This document shows, one piece after another, positions 46,455 through 55,030 of a DNA stretch of 64,000 nt. A program made the translations under genes and the position numbers. How positions within the stretch are numbered: position 1 is the stretch's first letter; each line of letters begins with the position of its first letter. The stretch is from an uncultured Gammaproteobacteria bacterium. GTDB lineage: Bacteria > Pseudomonadota > Gammaproteobacteria > Pseudomonadales > Pseudohongiellaceae. The stretch covers positions 47,074 through 111,073 of the forward strand of contig CAINTJ010000030.1 in the NCBI GenBank assembly GCA_903853385.1, in the 5' to 3' direction. The notes below the pieces were generated by a model that was not told the origin of the DNA, did not search any database, and was given only the letters and a program-made list of their open reading frames with translations.

Positions 46455-47153
46455 ATGAATACGATACATGCAGCACAAGCAGGACGCGGGGGTCCGGTCT
46501 CGATAGCCTGCATCAACAAGGCGACAGTCGATCTGGGTGTGCCCTTTGACAAGCTGACGGCGACTTTGCAAAAGTGTTTCGATCAGCATTTTCTGCCAGT
46601 GTGGGGTTATCCGGTCAAGCTTTACAATGCCAAAACCGCCAAGCCGACGGATTGGCAGTTCGTTTATTTCGATGATGCTGATACCGCTGGCGCGCTCGGC
46701 TATCACGATCTCACGCACAAGGGACAACCCATATCCAAGGTGTTTGTGAAGACCACGCTGGCTGACAAGCAGCTCGTCAGCGTCACGGCTTGCCATGAGC
46801 TGTTTGAAATGGTCATCGACCCCATAGCCAATCTGTGGGCAGAGGCGGCAGATGGCACGGAATACGCCTATGAGATGAGTGACCCGGTGGAAGAAGACAC
46901 TTTTCTGGTTGACGGCATCGAGATGTCAAATTTTGTCTACCCCGCCTGGTTTGAACCCTTTGTACATCCGGCCGGTACCAAATACGATCATCTGGGCTTG
47001 CTCAAGAAGCCCTTCAGCATGACCAAAGGCGGTTATGTCATCATCAAACAGAAGGGCAAAGTCACTGAAGTGTTCGGTTCCCAGGCCAAAGCCCGGCGAT
47101 TTGCCAAAGAGGTCCGCTTCGGTCATCGCAGCGAATACCGCAAAATCAAATAG
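46455..47153 (+). CDS. Protein with HELFE motif, possible metalloprotease-like, unknown
   Basis: The product has 232 residues and no signal peptide. A central segment reads ACHELFEMVIDPIANLWAEA, in which HE..E could bind zinc, followed by acidic and aromatic motifs (YEMSDPVEEDTFLVDGIEMS, NFVYPAWFEPF). The N-terminal half (KLTATLQKCFDQHFLPVWGY, DWQFVYFDDADTAGALGYHD) looks like an enzyme fold. The C-terminus is basic (VFGSQAKARRFAKEVRFGHR). Similar proteins occur scattered in phages and bacteria. I cannot name a function. The classic HExxH motif is absent. Confidence 0.7.
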   Translation: MNTIHAAQAGRGGPVSIACINKATVDLGVPFDKLTATLQKCFDQHFLPVWGYPVKLYNAKTAKPTDWQFVYFDDADTAGALGYHDLTHKGQPISKVFVKTTLADKQLVSVTACHELFEMVIDPIANLWAEAADGTEYAYEMSDPVEEDTFLVDGIEMSNFVYPAWFEPFVHPAGTKYDHLGLLKKPFSMTKGGYVIIKQKGKVTEVFGSQAKARRFAKEVRFGHRSEYRKIK

Positions 47154-47217
47154 CCGTTACAGTAGCGACTTATGCCAGTACTATCAGGTGCAAACCAACA
47201 CCAACAGGAGATGTAAC

Positions 47218-48150
47218 ATGAAAAGAACAGGTTTGCTGCTGACTTTTATCTCGGCATTAACAGTGACTTCATTCGCCAGCGCGCAAAACTGCGACCGCGC
47301 CTGTCTGTCCGGTCATCTGGAAAAATATCTGGCAGCGGTGGTCAGTCATAAACCGGCGGCAGCGGGCTTGTTCATAGGTTTTCGCCAGACCGAAAACTCG
47401 GTGGCTATTCCGGAAGGCCAGGGCATGTGGGCGAGCGCCACTGCACTGGGTGCAGTTCAGCGCCGCTATTTTGATCCAGGTAAAAACACCGCAGCCTATT
47501 TCGGCACAGTAATCGAGGGCGGCAAGGAGGCAGTTGTTGCCGTCCGCGTGAAAGTGGAAAAGGGTGAAGTGACAGAAGCCGAGTGGATGGTTTCACGCCA
47601 AAGCGACCCTGGTCTCACCGGCGAGCTCGGCAAGACTCCATTCAATGTGAAGATGCTGGCCGATACCTTGCCGGTTGAGCGCAACGTGCCGCAAAAAGAT
47701 CGCTTGTCCCGCGAGGCACTGGCTGCCATCACCAATACCTATTTCGATGGCATCACCAGTAAAAATGATTACCTTGTCAAAGGCCACCCGGGTTGCAGCC
47801 GCTATGAAAACGGCTTTTCTACATTTGGAACTCCGATAAAAGGCGAGGGGCATCTGGGCTTGGAAGGCAAGACTGACTGTCGCACGCAGGGCGATTTCGG
47901 CGTGGCCATCGTAGGTTTGCGTGACTACTTCCTGGTGGATGAGCAGGCGCAAATCGTGATGGTGAATGCAGTATTCATTCGCGATCCGAAAAACCCCAAG
48001 CGCCGCAACCACTTCACTGAATTATTCCATATAGATGGCGGCAAGATCCGCAGCGTGCATGCGGCGTTCTACTACCCGGCTGCGGAACTGCCAGTGCCAA
48101 ACTGGCCACCCTATGACGGGCATTTCCCGTTGCCGGCGCAATACCAGTAA
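47218..48150 (+). CDS. Exported protein of unknown function (two SnoaL/DUF8021-like halves)
   Basis: The product has 310 residues from the ATG at 47218 with AGGAG seven bases upstream. A signal peptide ends near SFASAQN. Four cysteines suggest disulfides (CDRACLSG, CSRYENG and DCRTQGDF). The second half (LSREALAAITNTYFDGITSK, NHFTELFHIDGGKIRSVHAA) has the alpha+beta cone pattern of SnoaL-like domains, and the first half a weaker version (HLEKYLAAVVSHKPAAAG). These domains often act as isomerases, hydrolases or binding proteins. The role here is unknown. Confidence 0.7.
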   Translation: MKRTGLLLTFISALTVTSFASAQNCDRACLSGHLEKYLAAVVSHKPAAAGLFIGFRQTENSVAIPEGQGMWASATALGAVQRRYFDPGKNTAAYFGTVIEGGKEAVVAVRVKVEKGEVTEAEWMVSRQSDPGLTGELGKTPFNVKMLADTLPVERNVPQKDRLSREALAAITNTYFDGITSKNDYLVKGHPGCSRYENGFSTFGTPIKGEGHLGLEGKTDCRTQGDFGVAIVGLRDYFLVDEQAQIVMVNAVFIRDPKNPKRRNHFTELFHIDGGKIRSVHAAFYYPAAELPVPNWPPYDGHFPLPAQYQ

Positions 48151-48162
48151 TCAGTCAGAGAG

Positions 48163-48200
48163 TTTGGGGGCAGAGCAAAATTAAACTTGCTGCCTCCAAA
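48163..48200. terminator. Bidirectional terminator hairpin
   Basis: TTTGGGGGCAG...CAA pairs with TTGCTGCCTCCAAA with one two-base bulge and an AT loop. It sits between convergent genes ending at 48150 (+) and 48202 (-), and both arms end in T/A runs, so it can serve both strands. Confidence 0.7.
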
Positions 48201-48201
48201 T

Positions 48202-48636
48202 TTATATTCCCACGAAGTGCTCAAGGATGGCAGCCTCACCTACACGGGTCAGGTTCTTGTTGACGGTCTTGCCCAGCACTTTCTGGCAATCCGCACTGAG
48301 GTGGTGACGGATATCGCCCAGGAAGTGGGGCGGTGCTGCTATCAACAGCTGCTTGAATTTGCCTGCCAGATGTTCACTGTGCAGATGTCGACACAACTGA
48401 AGAGCAAAATCGGCGGCTTGTTCTTGATGCGAGTTGGAGTCGCCGCCCAAGCTGTGGAAGCCCCTGCCGGCACTAGCAGCGCCGCCGGCCTTGTCTGAAT
48501 CCAGTTCGGAATTCGTCAGACGCGAAGATGGATGGTTTTCATGTTCTACCAGTGTCAACTGGTCCAGTTTGGAATCGGTAAGATAGATCAGTGCCTGACT
48601 GCTGTCGGCGACTACCAGATAGGTGTTGGGTTGCAT
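48202..48636 (-). CDS. Host-attachment-family protein (baeRF-like)
   Basis: The product has 144 residues. The start MQPNTYLVVADSSQALIYLT and the later FALQLCRHLHSEHLAGKFKQ, LLIAAPPHFLGDIRHHL and KTVNKNLTRVGEAAILEHF match the small family called host attachment protein, related to archaeal-type release-factor domains (baeRF). The biochemical role in proteobacteria is unknown; homologues are linked to stress or ribosome-related functions. A 240-base gap to the next gene holds only AT-rich sequence. Confidence 0.85.
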   Translation of the reverse strand: MQPNTYLVVADSSQALIYLTDSKLDQLTLVEHENHPSSRLTNSELDSDKAGGAASAGRGFHSLGGDSNSHQEQAADFALQLCRHLHSEHLAGKFKQLLIAAPPHFLGDIRHHLSADCQKVLGKTVNKNLTRVGEAAILEHFVGI

Positions 48637-48875
48637 GGGTTTCTCCTTTCCTGTGACTTATGGTCATTATCATAAGCACAGAGTGGAGAAAGCGTCTGTT
48701 TCTTTCCCCAACTTGACTGATCCAGATCAGTTAAAGGTTAATTTTTGAAAGGCAAGCAAGCGGTGAGCCCAAGTATGCAGATCGGCTTGAGGGATTTGCG
48801 CATAAATTACCATCATTCACTGTATCAATCTTGAAGTAATGCAGTGACTTTTTCAGAAAGCCGGCGGAAATCAAC

Positions 48876-49559
48876 TCAGAATTCATCCAGCCTAGGTGCT
48901 TGCAGCAACTGCAGCCCCGGGGAGACCTGCAAAGCCACGGGAGTCTCTGCCTGCAGCGTGTAAAGCGTTATACCTTCGATCAATTCGCGCACCACTACCC
49001 TGCCATTGATGATATCCAGCACGGCAATATCCGTGTAGATCGTGGTCACACAACGCTGGCCTGTCAGTGGCAATGAGCACTGCGGAACAATTTTGCAAGT
49101 GCCGTCTTTGGCGAAATATTCCATCATTACGAACAGATTTTTGGCGCCCACCGCCAGGTCCATCGCGCCTCCTACTGCCGGCGCTTTGCGTCCCTTTGGC
49201 AGATCCCAGTTGGCCAGATCACCGTTTTCAGCTACCTGATAAGCGCCGAGTACGCTGATGTCGAGGTGGCCACCGCGCACCATCGCAAATGAATCACAGT
49301 GGTGAAAGTACGCCCCGCCTGGCAGCAGTGTGACGGGAATATTGCCGGCGTTGATCAGATTATTATCAAAGGGTTGTTGCGTTTGGCGCGGGCCAACTCC
49401 CAGTAGGCCGTTCTCACTGTGGAAGATGACTTCACGGCCGGCCGGCACATAATCCGATACCATCAGGGGCATGCCGGAACCGAGGTTGACGTAAGCACCT
49501 TCCGGTATGTCCTGGGCGACACGCCATGCAATTTGTTGCCGGTTCAGCGTGAAGCTCAT
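48876..49559 (-). CDS. CoA transferase subunit B
   Basis: The product has 227 residues. It is the beta subunit of a 3-oxoacid CoA transferase. The catalytic glutamate is in IFHSENGLLGVGP, with GSGMPLMVSDYVPAGREV before it and GGHLDISVLGAYQVAENGDL after it, as in ScoB/PcaJ/AtoA. The start overlaps the stop of subunit A (ATGA), so the two are made in equal amounts. The acid substrate is not clear from sequence. A DUF35/thiolase pair lies divergent upstream. Confidence 0.93.
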   Translation of the reverse strand: MSFTLNRQQIAWRVAQDIPEGAYVNLGSGMPLMVSDYVPAGREVIFHSENGLLGVGPRQTQQPFDNNLINAGNIPVTLLPGGAYFHHCDSFAMVRGGHLDISVLGAYQVAENGDLANWDLPKGRKAPAVGGAMDLAVGAKNLFVMMEYFAKDGTCKIVPQCSLPLTGQRCVTTIYTDIAVLDIINGRVVVRELIEGITLYTLQAETPVALQVSPGLQLLQAPRLDEF

Positions 49560-50224
49560 GCCTGCCTCGTTGCAACCACATGTTGCACAAAAATACCCGG
49601 GGTGATGATGTGCTCCGGATCGAGTACGCCTAATTCCACTATTTCATCAACTTGCGCAATCGTACGGGCCTTGCTCATCGCCATCACCGGAGTGAAATTG
49701 CGTGCGGACTTGTCGTAGACCAGATTACCCCAGCGATCGCCGCGCCGGGCACGCACCAGCGCGAAATCGGCTTTGAGCGCCGGTTCGAATAGATAGGTTT
49801 CCCCTTCAAACTCGCGGTGTTCTTTGCCGGTCGCCAGTGGTGTACCCACTCCTGTACGAGTGTAGAAACCGGGGATGCCGGCGCCATTACAGCGTACCCT
49901 TTCGGCCAAGGTGCCTTGGGGTATTATCTCAAGTTGCATCGTGCCAGCTTGCAGCAGGTCTTCAATCAGGCTTGTGCCCTCTTTGCGAGAATAGGAGCAG
50001 ATGAGTTTGCTGACACGGCCATCACGCAAGAGCAGTGCCATGCCACGTTCTGCCACTGCCGGGTTGTTGGACACCAGGGTGAGATTGCCAGTGCCTTGTA
50101 CATGCAGTGCTTCCAGCAGTTCATCGGCAAAGCCGCAGCTGGCAAAACCGCCAAGCAGGATCACCGCGCCATCAGGAATGGCGCGCACGGCTTCAGCAGC
50201 AGAAGGCAGAATCTTGTTGATCAT
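49556..50224 (-). CDS. CoA transferase subunit A
   Basis: The product has 222 residues. It has the alpha-subunit motif ILLGGFASCGFADELLEAL, then GTLAERVRCNGAGIPGFYTR and TGVGTPLATGKEHREFEGET, as in ScoA/PcaI/AtoD. It forms the heteromeric transferase with subunit B. It moves CoA between acyl groups, commonly from succinyl-CoA to a 3-oxoacid, to begin acid breakdown. It is first in its operon and is separated by 160 bases from the divergent DUF35 gene. Confidence 0.93.
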   Translation of the reverse strand: MINKILPSAAEAVRAIPDGAVILLGGFASCGFADELLEALHVQGTGNLTLVSNNPAVAERGMALLLRDGRVSKLICSYSRKEGTSLIEDLLQAGTMQLEIIPQGTLAERVRCNGAGIPGFYTRTGVGTPLATGKEHREFEGETYLFEPALKADFALVRARRGDRWGNLVYDKSARNFTPVMAMSKARTIAQVDEIVELGVLDPEHIITPGIFVQHVVATRQA

Positions 50225-50383
50225 GAGTTATAGTCAGTAAGCTTCGAACGAGCATGGCGCAGCTGTTGCCGACAAGTCAAATGCCAGTTTGCATGGCAGC
50301 ATAACCGTTAGCATGTCGTGCTGGCATATAATGGGTTCGCCCGATTGATTGTTCCCTCCTTGACCAAGCAGAAAGGAAAGCGC

Positions 50384-50791
50384 GTGACAGAGACTTCACA
50401 CTTTGAAGGCCCGGGCCCCATTCAGCGGCACCAGGAAGCACTCAGCCAGGGAAAATTCATCATCCAGCAATGCAAAAGCTGCGGTAAACACGTGTTTTAC
50501 CCGCGCATACTGTGTCCACATTGTGGCTCGTTAGAGCTCAAGTGGGTCGAACCCACAGGGCGTGGCATGGTCTATTCCACTTCAGTAGTACGGCAGAAGC
50601 CTGAAAAGGGCGGCGACTATAATGTGGCCTTGATTGAGCTGGATGAAGGCCCGCGTATGCTGAGCCGCGTGATGGATCTTGATCCAGACAAGGTCAAGAT
50701 AGGCATGAAGGTCAGCGCTCACATTGGCTTGCTTGATGGTCAGCACGCCGTAGTGTTCTATAGCAAGGAGCAGGGGAGCAAGGAATGGTGA
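50384..50791 (+). CDS. DUF35 zinc-ribbon/OB-fold protein
   Basis: The product has 135 residues from a GTG at 50384 with AGGAAAG upstream. A rubredoxin-like zinc ribbon (CKSCGKHVFYPRILCPHCGS, four cysteines) is followed by an OB fold (GRGMVYSTSVVRQ ... MKVSAHIGLLDGQHAVVFYS). DUF35 proteins bind acyl-CoA and assist thiolase-fold partners; the stop overlaps the start of such a gene here (ATGGTGA). The pair probably forms one enzyme. Confidence 0.9.
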   Translation: MTETSHFEGPGPIQRHQEALSQGKFIIQQCKSCGKHVFYPRILCPHCGSLELKWVEPTGRGMVYSTSVVRQKPEKGGDYNVALIELDEGPRMLSRVMDLDPDKVKIGMKVSAHIGLLDGQHAVVFYSKEQGSKEW

Positions 50792-51948
50792 AGATGCTCA
50801 AGGGCGAGCAATCATTGCGTGGCGCGGCCGCTGTTGTCGGAGTCGGCCTGAGTCGTTTCGGGAATCTGGCAGGCCGCTCCCATATGGAAATCATGGGTGA
50901 AGCAGTGCATCACGCCCTTGCCGAGACGGGTTTGTCGATCCACGATATAGACGGAATTTTCGCATCGAATTTCGTCGACCAGTTGACGCCGCTGGTGGTT
51001 GCTGAATATTTCGGAATCAAGCCTGACTTCATGGATGGCTCCAATATCGGGGGCTCCGTGTTTGTGAACTCGCTGTTGTCTGCATCAATGGCTTTGAAAT
51101 ACGGGCTGTGCAATGTGGCGTTGATTTGCTATGGCAGCAACAACCGCAGTGGCGGCATCGTCTCGCCGGCGCATGCGAAATCAATAGAGAGTGTATACAG
51201 GCCGCGTTATCCGATTCAGGCCTATGCGTTGGCGGCAATGCGTCATATGTACCAGTTCGGCACTACACCCGAGCAATTGGCGGAAGTGGCAGTGTCAGCC
51301 CGCAAGTGGGCACAGCTGAATCCAGCGGCTGAAATGCGCGATCCGCTCAGCATTGCCGAGGTGCTGAATGCACGCCGTATCGTGGATCCCTTCGGAGTGC
51401 GTGATTGCTGCCTGGTCAGTGATGGCGGCGCCGCGATAATCATGGTGCGCGCTGACCGGGCCAAGGATTTTCCGAAAGCCCCGGTTTACATGCTGGGGGT
51501 CAGTTCACGCACGACCCATAACATCATTTCGGCGATGCCGGATCTGACTGTGACCGCAGCAGCCCAAAGTGGCCCTGAAGCATTTGCAATGGCAGGAGTG
51601 AAGCCTGCCGAGATAGATGTGGTCGAGTTGTATGATGCATTCACCATCAACACCATCCTGTTTCTGGAAGACATGGGTTTCTGCAAAAAAGGGGAGGGGG
51701 GTGCGTTCGTCGCCAATGGCAATATTGCTCCAGGCGGATCCTTACCGGTAAACACCAATGGAGGAGGCCTCAGTTGCGTGCATCCAGGCATGTACGGCAT
51801 GTTCCTGATGGTTGAGGCAGTTCAGCAGTTGCGAGGTGAGTGTGGTGCCCGCCAGATCAAGGGTGCAGAGCTGGCAGCCTGTAACGGCAATGGGGGCTAT
51901 CTATCCAGTCAGGTAACTGCGGTTTTTGGAACGGCTGCTACGCTGTAA
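50785..51948 (+). CDS. Thiolase-fold protein without the usual nucleophilic cysteine (Ltp2/SCP2-like)
   Basis: The product has 387 residues. The fold is clear from VVGVGLSRFGNLAGRSHMEI, the C-terminal NTNGGGLSCVHPGMYGMFLM with the thiolase histidine, and DVVELYDAFTINTILFLEDM. At the position of the reactive cysteine (usually CASG) it reads GSNIGGSVFVNSLLSASMAL, so normal thiolysis is unlikely. Cys-less thiolase-fold proteins paired with DUF35, such as Ltp2, act as retro-aldolases on side-chain CoA thioesters. That role fits the partner but is inference. Confidence 0.85.
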   Translation: MVKMLKGEQSLRGAAAVVGVGLSRFGNLAGRSHMEIMGEAVHHALAETGLSIHDIDGIFASNFVDQLTPLVVAEYFGIKPDFMDGSNIGGSVFVNSLLSASMALKYGLCNVALICYGSNNRSGGIVSPAHAKSIESVYRPRYPIQAYALAAMRHMYQFGTTPEQLAEVAVSARKWAQLNPAAEMRDPLSIAEVLNARRIVDPFGVRDCCLVSDGGAAIIMVRADRAKDFPKAPVYMLGVSSRTTHNIISAMPDLTVTAAAQSGPEAFAMAGVKPAEIDVVELYDAFTINTILFLEDMGFCKKGEGGAFVANGNIAPGGSLPVNTNGGGLSCVHPGMYGMFLMVEAVQQLRGECGARQIKGAELAACNGNGGYLSSQVTAVFGTAATL

Positions 51949-52096
51949 TCTGCATGCAACCGAACATCGAAAAGTGGCAGGATTTGCCACTGGTTTATTG
52001 AAATTCATGCTGGATGGCTCTTGTCTGATCCACGTCAAAGGTTTTGAGTGAGCAGAGGTTTAGTTTGGCTTTGTTTTCAATAAGGAGTGGTTGCCA

Positions 52097-52561
52097 ATGA
52101 AATTGTCTTTTCCCTTGCTGGTGCTGTCGTTACTGGGTGTGGCAGTGTTGAGTGCATGCCGCACTTATCCGAATTACGCCAATGATTTCCGTTTTCCCAT
52201 CCAGGATGGCGATATCGCCAGAGGCAGAGAAGCTTTCTTACAATTGGGGTGCCCCCAGTGCCATGTGGTATCCGGCGTAGAATTGCCCGAATACAAAGGC
52301 ACCCGCTTCATCAGCATGCCGCTTGGTGGTGAGCTCGTTTTTGCCAAGACCTATGCTGATATTGTGACTTCGATCATCAATCCTAACCATGTGATCTCGG
52401 ATCGTTATATGAACTTGTTGCCAGCTGCCCAGCGCAGCCGGGCCAGTACTTCTCCTATGTACATGAACCCCAACATGAAGGTCGCCGAGCTGATCGATAT
52501 CGTGGCGTTCCTCAATTCCCGATACAGCCTGCTGCCGGGCTACACGGAATATTATTACTAG
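52097..52561 (+). CDS. Lipoprotein c-type cytochrome
   Basis: The product has 154 residues from the ATG at 52097. The lipobox is LSAC near residue 21. A single haem site CPQCH lies in REAFLQLGCPQCHVVSGVEL, with distal methionines (SPMYMNPNMKVAELIDIVAF) as likely axial ligands. The domain is a short cytochrome c, anchored to a membrane by lipid and facing the periplasm. It lies about 150 bases after the thiolase gene and could accept electrons from a dehydrogenase in the same pathway. Confidence 0.88.
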   Translation: MKLSFPLLVLSLLGVAVLSACRTYPNYANDFRFPIQDGDIARGREAFLQLGCPQCHVVSGVELPEYKGTRFISMPLGGELVFAKTYADIVTSIINPNHVISDRYMNLLPAAQRSRASTSPMYMNPNMKVAELIDIVAFLNSRYSLLPGYTEYYY

Positions 52562-52578
52562 TATTCCTGCGATGAGCA

Positions 52579-52606
52579 AAAGGGCAGCGCGAGCCGCCCT
52601 TTTTCC
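52579..52606. terminator. Bidirectional terminator
   Basis: AAAGGGC (52579-52585) and GCCCTTT (52596-52602) form a stem with a ten-base GC-rich loop and a T-run. It is placed between convergent genes ending at 52561 (+) and 52610 (-). Confidence 0.8.
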
Positions 52607-52609
52607 ATT

Positions 52610-53212
52610 TTATTGGATGCCTTTATCCCAGGAGCCCAGATAAAACTGCTCAGAGAGTGGCTTGCGTTTGCGAGGAGCCAGCTCCCGGCCCTTCAACTGT
52701 TCCGGCAACTTGTCCTCAGGCAGTTGGTAACCCACTGCCATCATCGCCAGCGGCTTGAACTGCTCCGGAATCGAGAAGAGTTCACGCACCTTATCGGCAC
52801 TGTATCCTCCCATCTGGTGTGTCATAAGCCCGGCGGCAGTAGCCTGCAGGCAAAAGCTCATTGCGGCAGCACCAGTGTCGTAGGGGCCGAATGGATTGGG
52901 AGTGCCATTATGTTTGAACAGGGTATCTGTGCAGATCAGCACCAGCACGGGCACGTGCTGACACCAGGTTTGGTTGCCAGGCATCAACGAGTCGTAGGCT
53001 TTTTGCCAGCTGGAGGCATCATGTTGCTTGCTGCAAATCAGGAAGCGCCAGGGTTCGTCCCCAAAGCAGGACGGGGCCCAGCGTGCAGCCTCGGCAAGCG
53101 CCAGCAAGGTAGCCAGGCTTACCGGTTTTTCAGCATCAAAGCTGACCCCGCTGTAGCGATCGCTAATCAGGGGGTGCAGGGGGGCGGAAGCGTCGATGGT
53201 TTTCTTGATCAT
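52610..53212 (-). CDS. Nitroreductase family protein
   Basis: The product has 200 residues. The FMN-binding fold shows SDRYSGVSFDAEKPVS at the start, AEAARWAPSCFGDEPWRFLI (the usual APSxxNxQPW region with Phe-Gly-Asp in place of Asn), AAAMSFCLQATAAGLMTHQM and LAMMAVGYQLPEDKLPEQLK. It reduces nitro, quinone or related compounds with NAD(P)H. It is expressed away from rpoH, with 371 bases between. Confidence 0.9.
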   Translation of the reverse strand: MIKKTIDASAPLHPLISDRYSGVSFDAEKPVSLATLLALAEAARWAPSCFGDEPWRFLICSKQHDASSWQKAYDSLMPGNQTWCQHVPVLVLICTDTLFKHNGTPNPFGPYDTGAAAMSFCLQATAAGLMTHQMGGYSADKVRELFSIPEQFKPLAMMAVGYQLPEDKLPEQLKGRELAPRKRKPLSEQFYLGSWDKGIQ

Positions 53213-53583
53213 GGCAATCTCGTTGGCGGGAATTCTTTGATAACTAATTGATTTATATTAAATATGTTATTAAGCAGTGTGGCTATAATATTTCAACGGT
53301 GAAGTGAATACCAACCAGCATTACAGGCCAGCAGCAAAAACTATTGAACAATTCCACCCTTGAATTATTGGGGGGGAATACTATGTTGGTGGAATGGACT
53401 ATGTGTCTGGGCGCTGCGTAATATGGATGCAACTTATAGAGTTAATCCTGGTCAAAGTGTTTGTAACAGATTGGTAGGTAAAATGAACAAAGTGTTATCA
53501 TAGCTGCCCCTTCTGAAAGCTGGCAGGGTAAGACAATCGCCAGGGCCTTACATCGCCGCGATTGCACAAGTAAGGAGTTGAAA
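53213..53583 (+). promoter_or_regulatory. Long AT-rich region upstream of rpoH
   Basis: A 371-base gap without a gene. It holds a TATAAT at 53284-53289 in AT-rich sequence and a weaker TTGGTA/TATCAT pair (53471-53476 and 53496-53501, 19 apart) nearer rpoH. An AAGGAG ribosome site is at 53572-53577. rpoH genes usually have several promoters and a folded leader, which fits the length, but I cannot define which boxes are used. Confidence 0.4.
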
Positions 53584-54516
53584 ATGAAAGATTATATTGA
53601 AGATGACCTGGAGCTTCTTGAAGAAGTCCAGGAAGATGAAGAAAACAGCAAAACCAAGCGCACCGGCAAAGAGCTGCAGGTGCCAGACTCAATGGTGCCC
53701 GGCCATGATCTGGGTGCCTATGTCACTGCTGTCAATCGCATTGCCATACTCAGTGCTGAAGAAGAGCACGAGCTGGCTAACCAGTATTACTACCATGAAA
53801 ACCTTGACGCGGCACGAAAGTTAGTGCTTGCTCACTTGCGGTTTGTTGTCCATGTTGCTCGTTCGTACAGTGGCTATGGGCTTAGCGAAGCCGACCTGAT
53901 CCAGGAAGGTAATGTCGGTCTGATGAAGGCCGTCAAACGCTTCAACCCGGAAGTGGGGGTGCGTCTGGTATCCTTTGCCGTGCATTGGATCAAAGCTGAA
54001 ATCCATGAGTTCATATTGCGCAACTGGCGCATTGTCAAAGTGGCCACCACCAAGGCGCAGCGCAAACTGTTTTTTAACTTGCGCAGTTCCAAAAAACGGC
54101 TGGGCTGGTTAAGCCAGAACGAAGTAGAAGCGATGGCCAAGGATCTTGGTGTGGACGCAGCCACTGTGGTGCAAATGGAAGGCCGCATGGGCGCATATGA
54201 CGCCTCGTTTGATGGTGCTGCCGATGCGGATGATGAAGAAACCAGCCAGTCTCCCGCGTTTTACCTGGAAGACAGTCGTTACGATCCGGCCAATAGTGTG
54301 GAAAGCGATGACTGGGAAAAAACCAGTACTGACGGTTTGTATGTGGCGATGAAGTCGCTGGATGAGCGCAGTCGCGATATCCTGACTCAGCGCTGGCTGA
54401 GCGACAATAAATCCACGCTGCATGATCTGGCTGCCAAGTACAACGTGTCTGCCGAACGTATCCGGCAGCTGGAAAAAAATGCAATGGATAAGGTAAAAGC
54501 GCTGATCGAAGCGTAA
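53584..54516 (+). CDS. rpoH: RNA polymerase sigma-32 (heat-shock) factor
   Basis: The product has 310 residues from the ATG at 53584. Sigma region 2 is [20 protein letters not shown] and [15 protein letters not shown]. The RpoH box QRKLFFNLR, diagnostic for sigma-32, follows. Region 4 has [20 protein letters not shown]. An acidic N-terminal extension ([20 protein letters not shown]) is longer than in E. coli. It directs RNA polymerase to heat-shock promoters and is normally controlled by DnaK and FtsH at the protein level. Confidence 0.96.
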   Translation: MKDYIEDDLELLEEVQEDEENSKTKRTGKELQVPDSMVPGHDLGAYVTAVNRIAILSAEEEHELANQYYYHENLDAARKLVLAHLRFVVHVARSYSGYGLSEADLIQEGNVGLMKAVKRFNPEVGVRLVSFAVHWIKAEIHEFILRNWRIVKVATTKAQRKLFFNLRSSKKRLGWLSQNEVEAMAKDLGVDAATVVQMEGRMGAYDASFDGAADADDEETSQSPAFYLEDSRYDPANSVESDDWEKTSTDGLYVAMKSLDERSRDILTQRWLSDNKSTLHDLAAKYNVSAERIRQLEKNAMDKVKALIEA

Positions 54517-54540
54517 GCTTTGCAAGCAGGCCAGTAAAAA

Positions 54541-54563
54541 GCCGTCCGTGTGACGGCTTTTTT
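54541..54563 (+). terminator. Rho-independent terminator of rpoH
   Basis: GCCGTC, a five-base loop, GACGGC and six T. The A-run before the stem makes it potentially bidirectional. Confidence 0.88.
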
Positions 54564-54592
54564 GTGCGCTGGATATTGGACTAGAGGTGGCA

Positions 54593-54973
54593 ATGGCGCG
54601 TTTCTATATTTTATGTCTGGCGGTTAACGGGTTGCTGGCAGTGACACTGGGCGCCTTCGGTGCGCATGCGCTCAAAAACTGGCTCACACCGGAGCTACTG
54701 GAAACCTACCATACGGCGGTGCAGTACCAGATGTTCCATTCGGTGGCCTTGCTGGCGGTGGCCTGGCTTGCCCAAAGCGATAAAGGCGGAGCTGCCTTGC
54801 GGTGGAGTGGGGGGCTATTCATTGCCGGCTTGCTGCTGTTCTGCGGCAGTTTATATTTGCTGGCACTGTCAGGGCAGCACTGGCTGGGGGCGATCACGCC
54901 GGTGGGTGGTGTGGCGTTACTGGCAGCCTGGGCTTTGCTGGCCAAAGCGGCATGGGAAAAGTCTGTAATTTAG
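54593..54973 (+). CDS. DUF423 (YgdD-like) inner membrane protein
   Basis: The product has 126 residues from the ATG at 54593, with AGAGG six bases upstream. It has four membrane helices and the family motifs LGAFGAHALKNWLTPELLET, YQMFHSVALLAVAWL and FCGSLYLLALSGQHWLG, ending in ITPVGGVALLAAWALLA. It has no known function. Its place after rpoH, before trmB, is given by genome order, not by an operon, because a terminator separates it from rpoH. Confidence 0.92.
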   Translation: MARFYILCLAVNGLLAVTLGAFGAHALKNWLTPELLETYHTAVQYQMFHSVALLAVAWLAQSDKGGAALRWSGGLFIAGLLLFCGSLYLLALSGQHWLGAITPVGGVALLAAWALLAKAAWEKSVI

Positions 54974-55030
54974 TATCGCAAACACCTGAGTTTCCATTAT
55001 TGTTACTTCCCCTTTCTACCAAGCCCTTGC

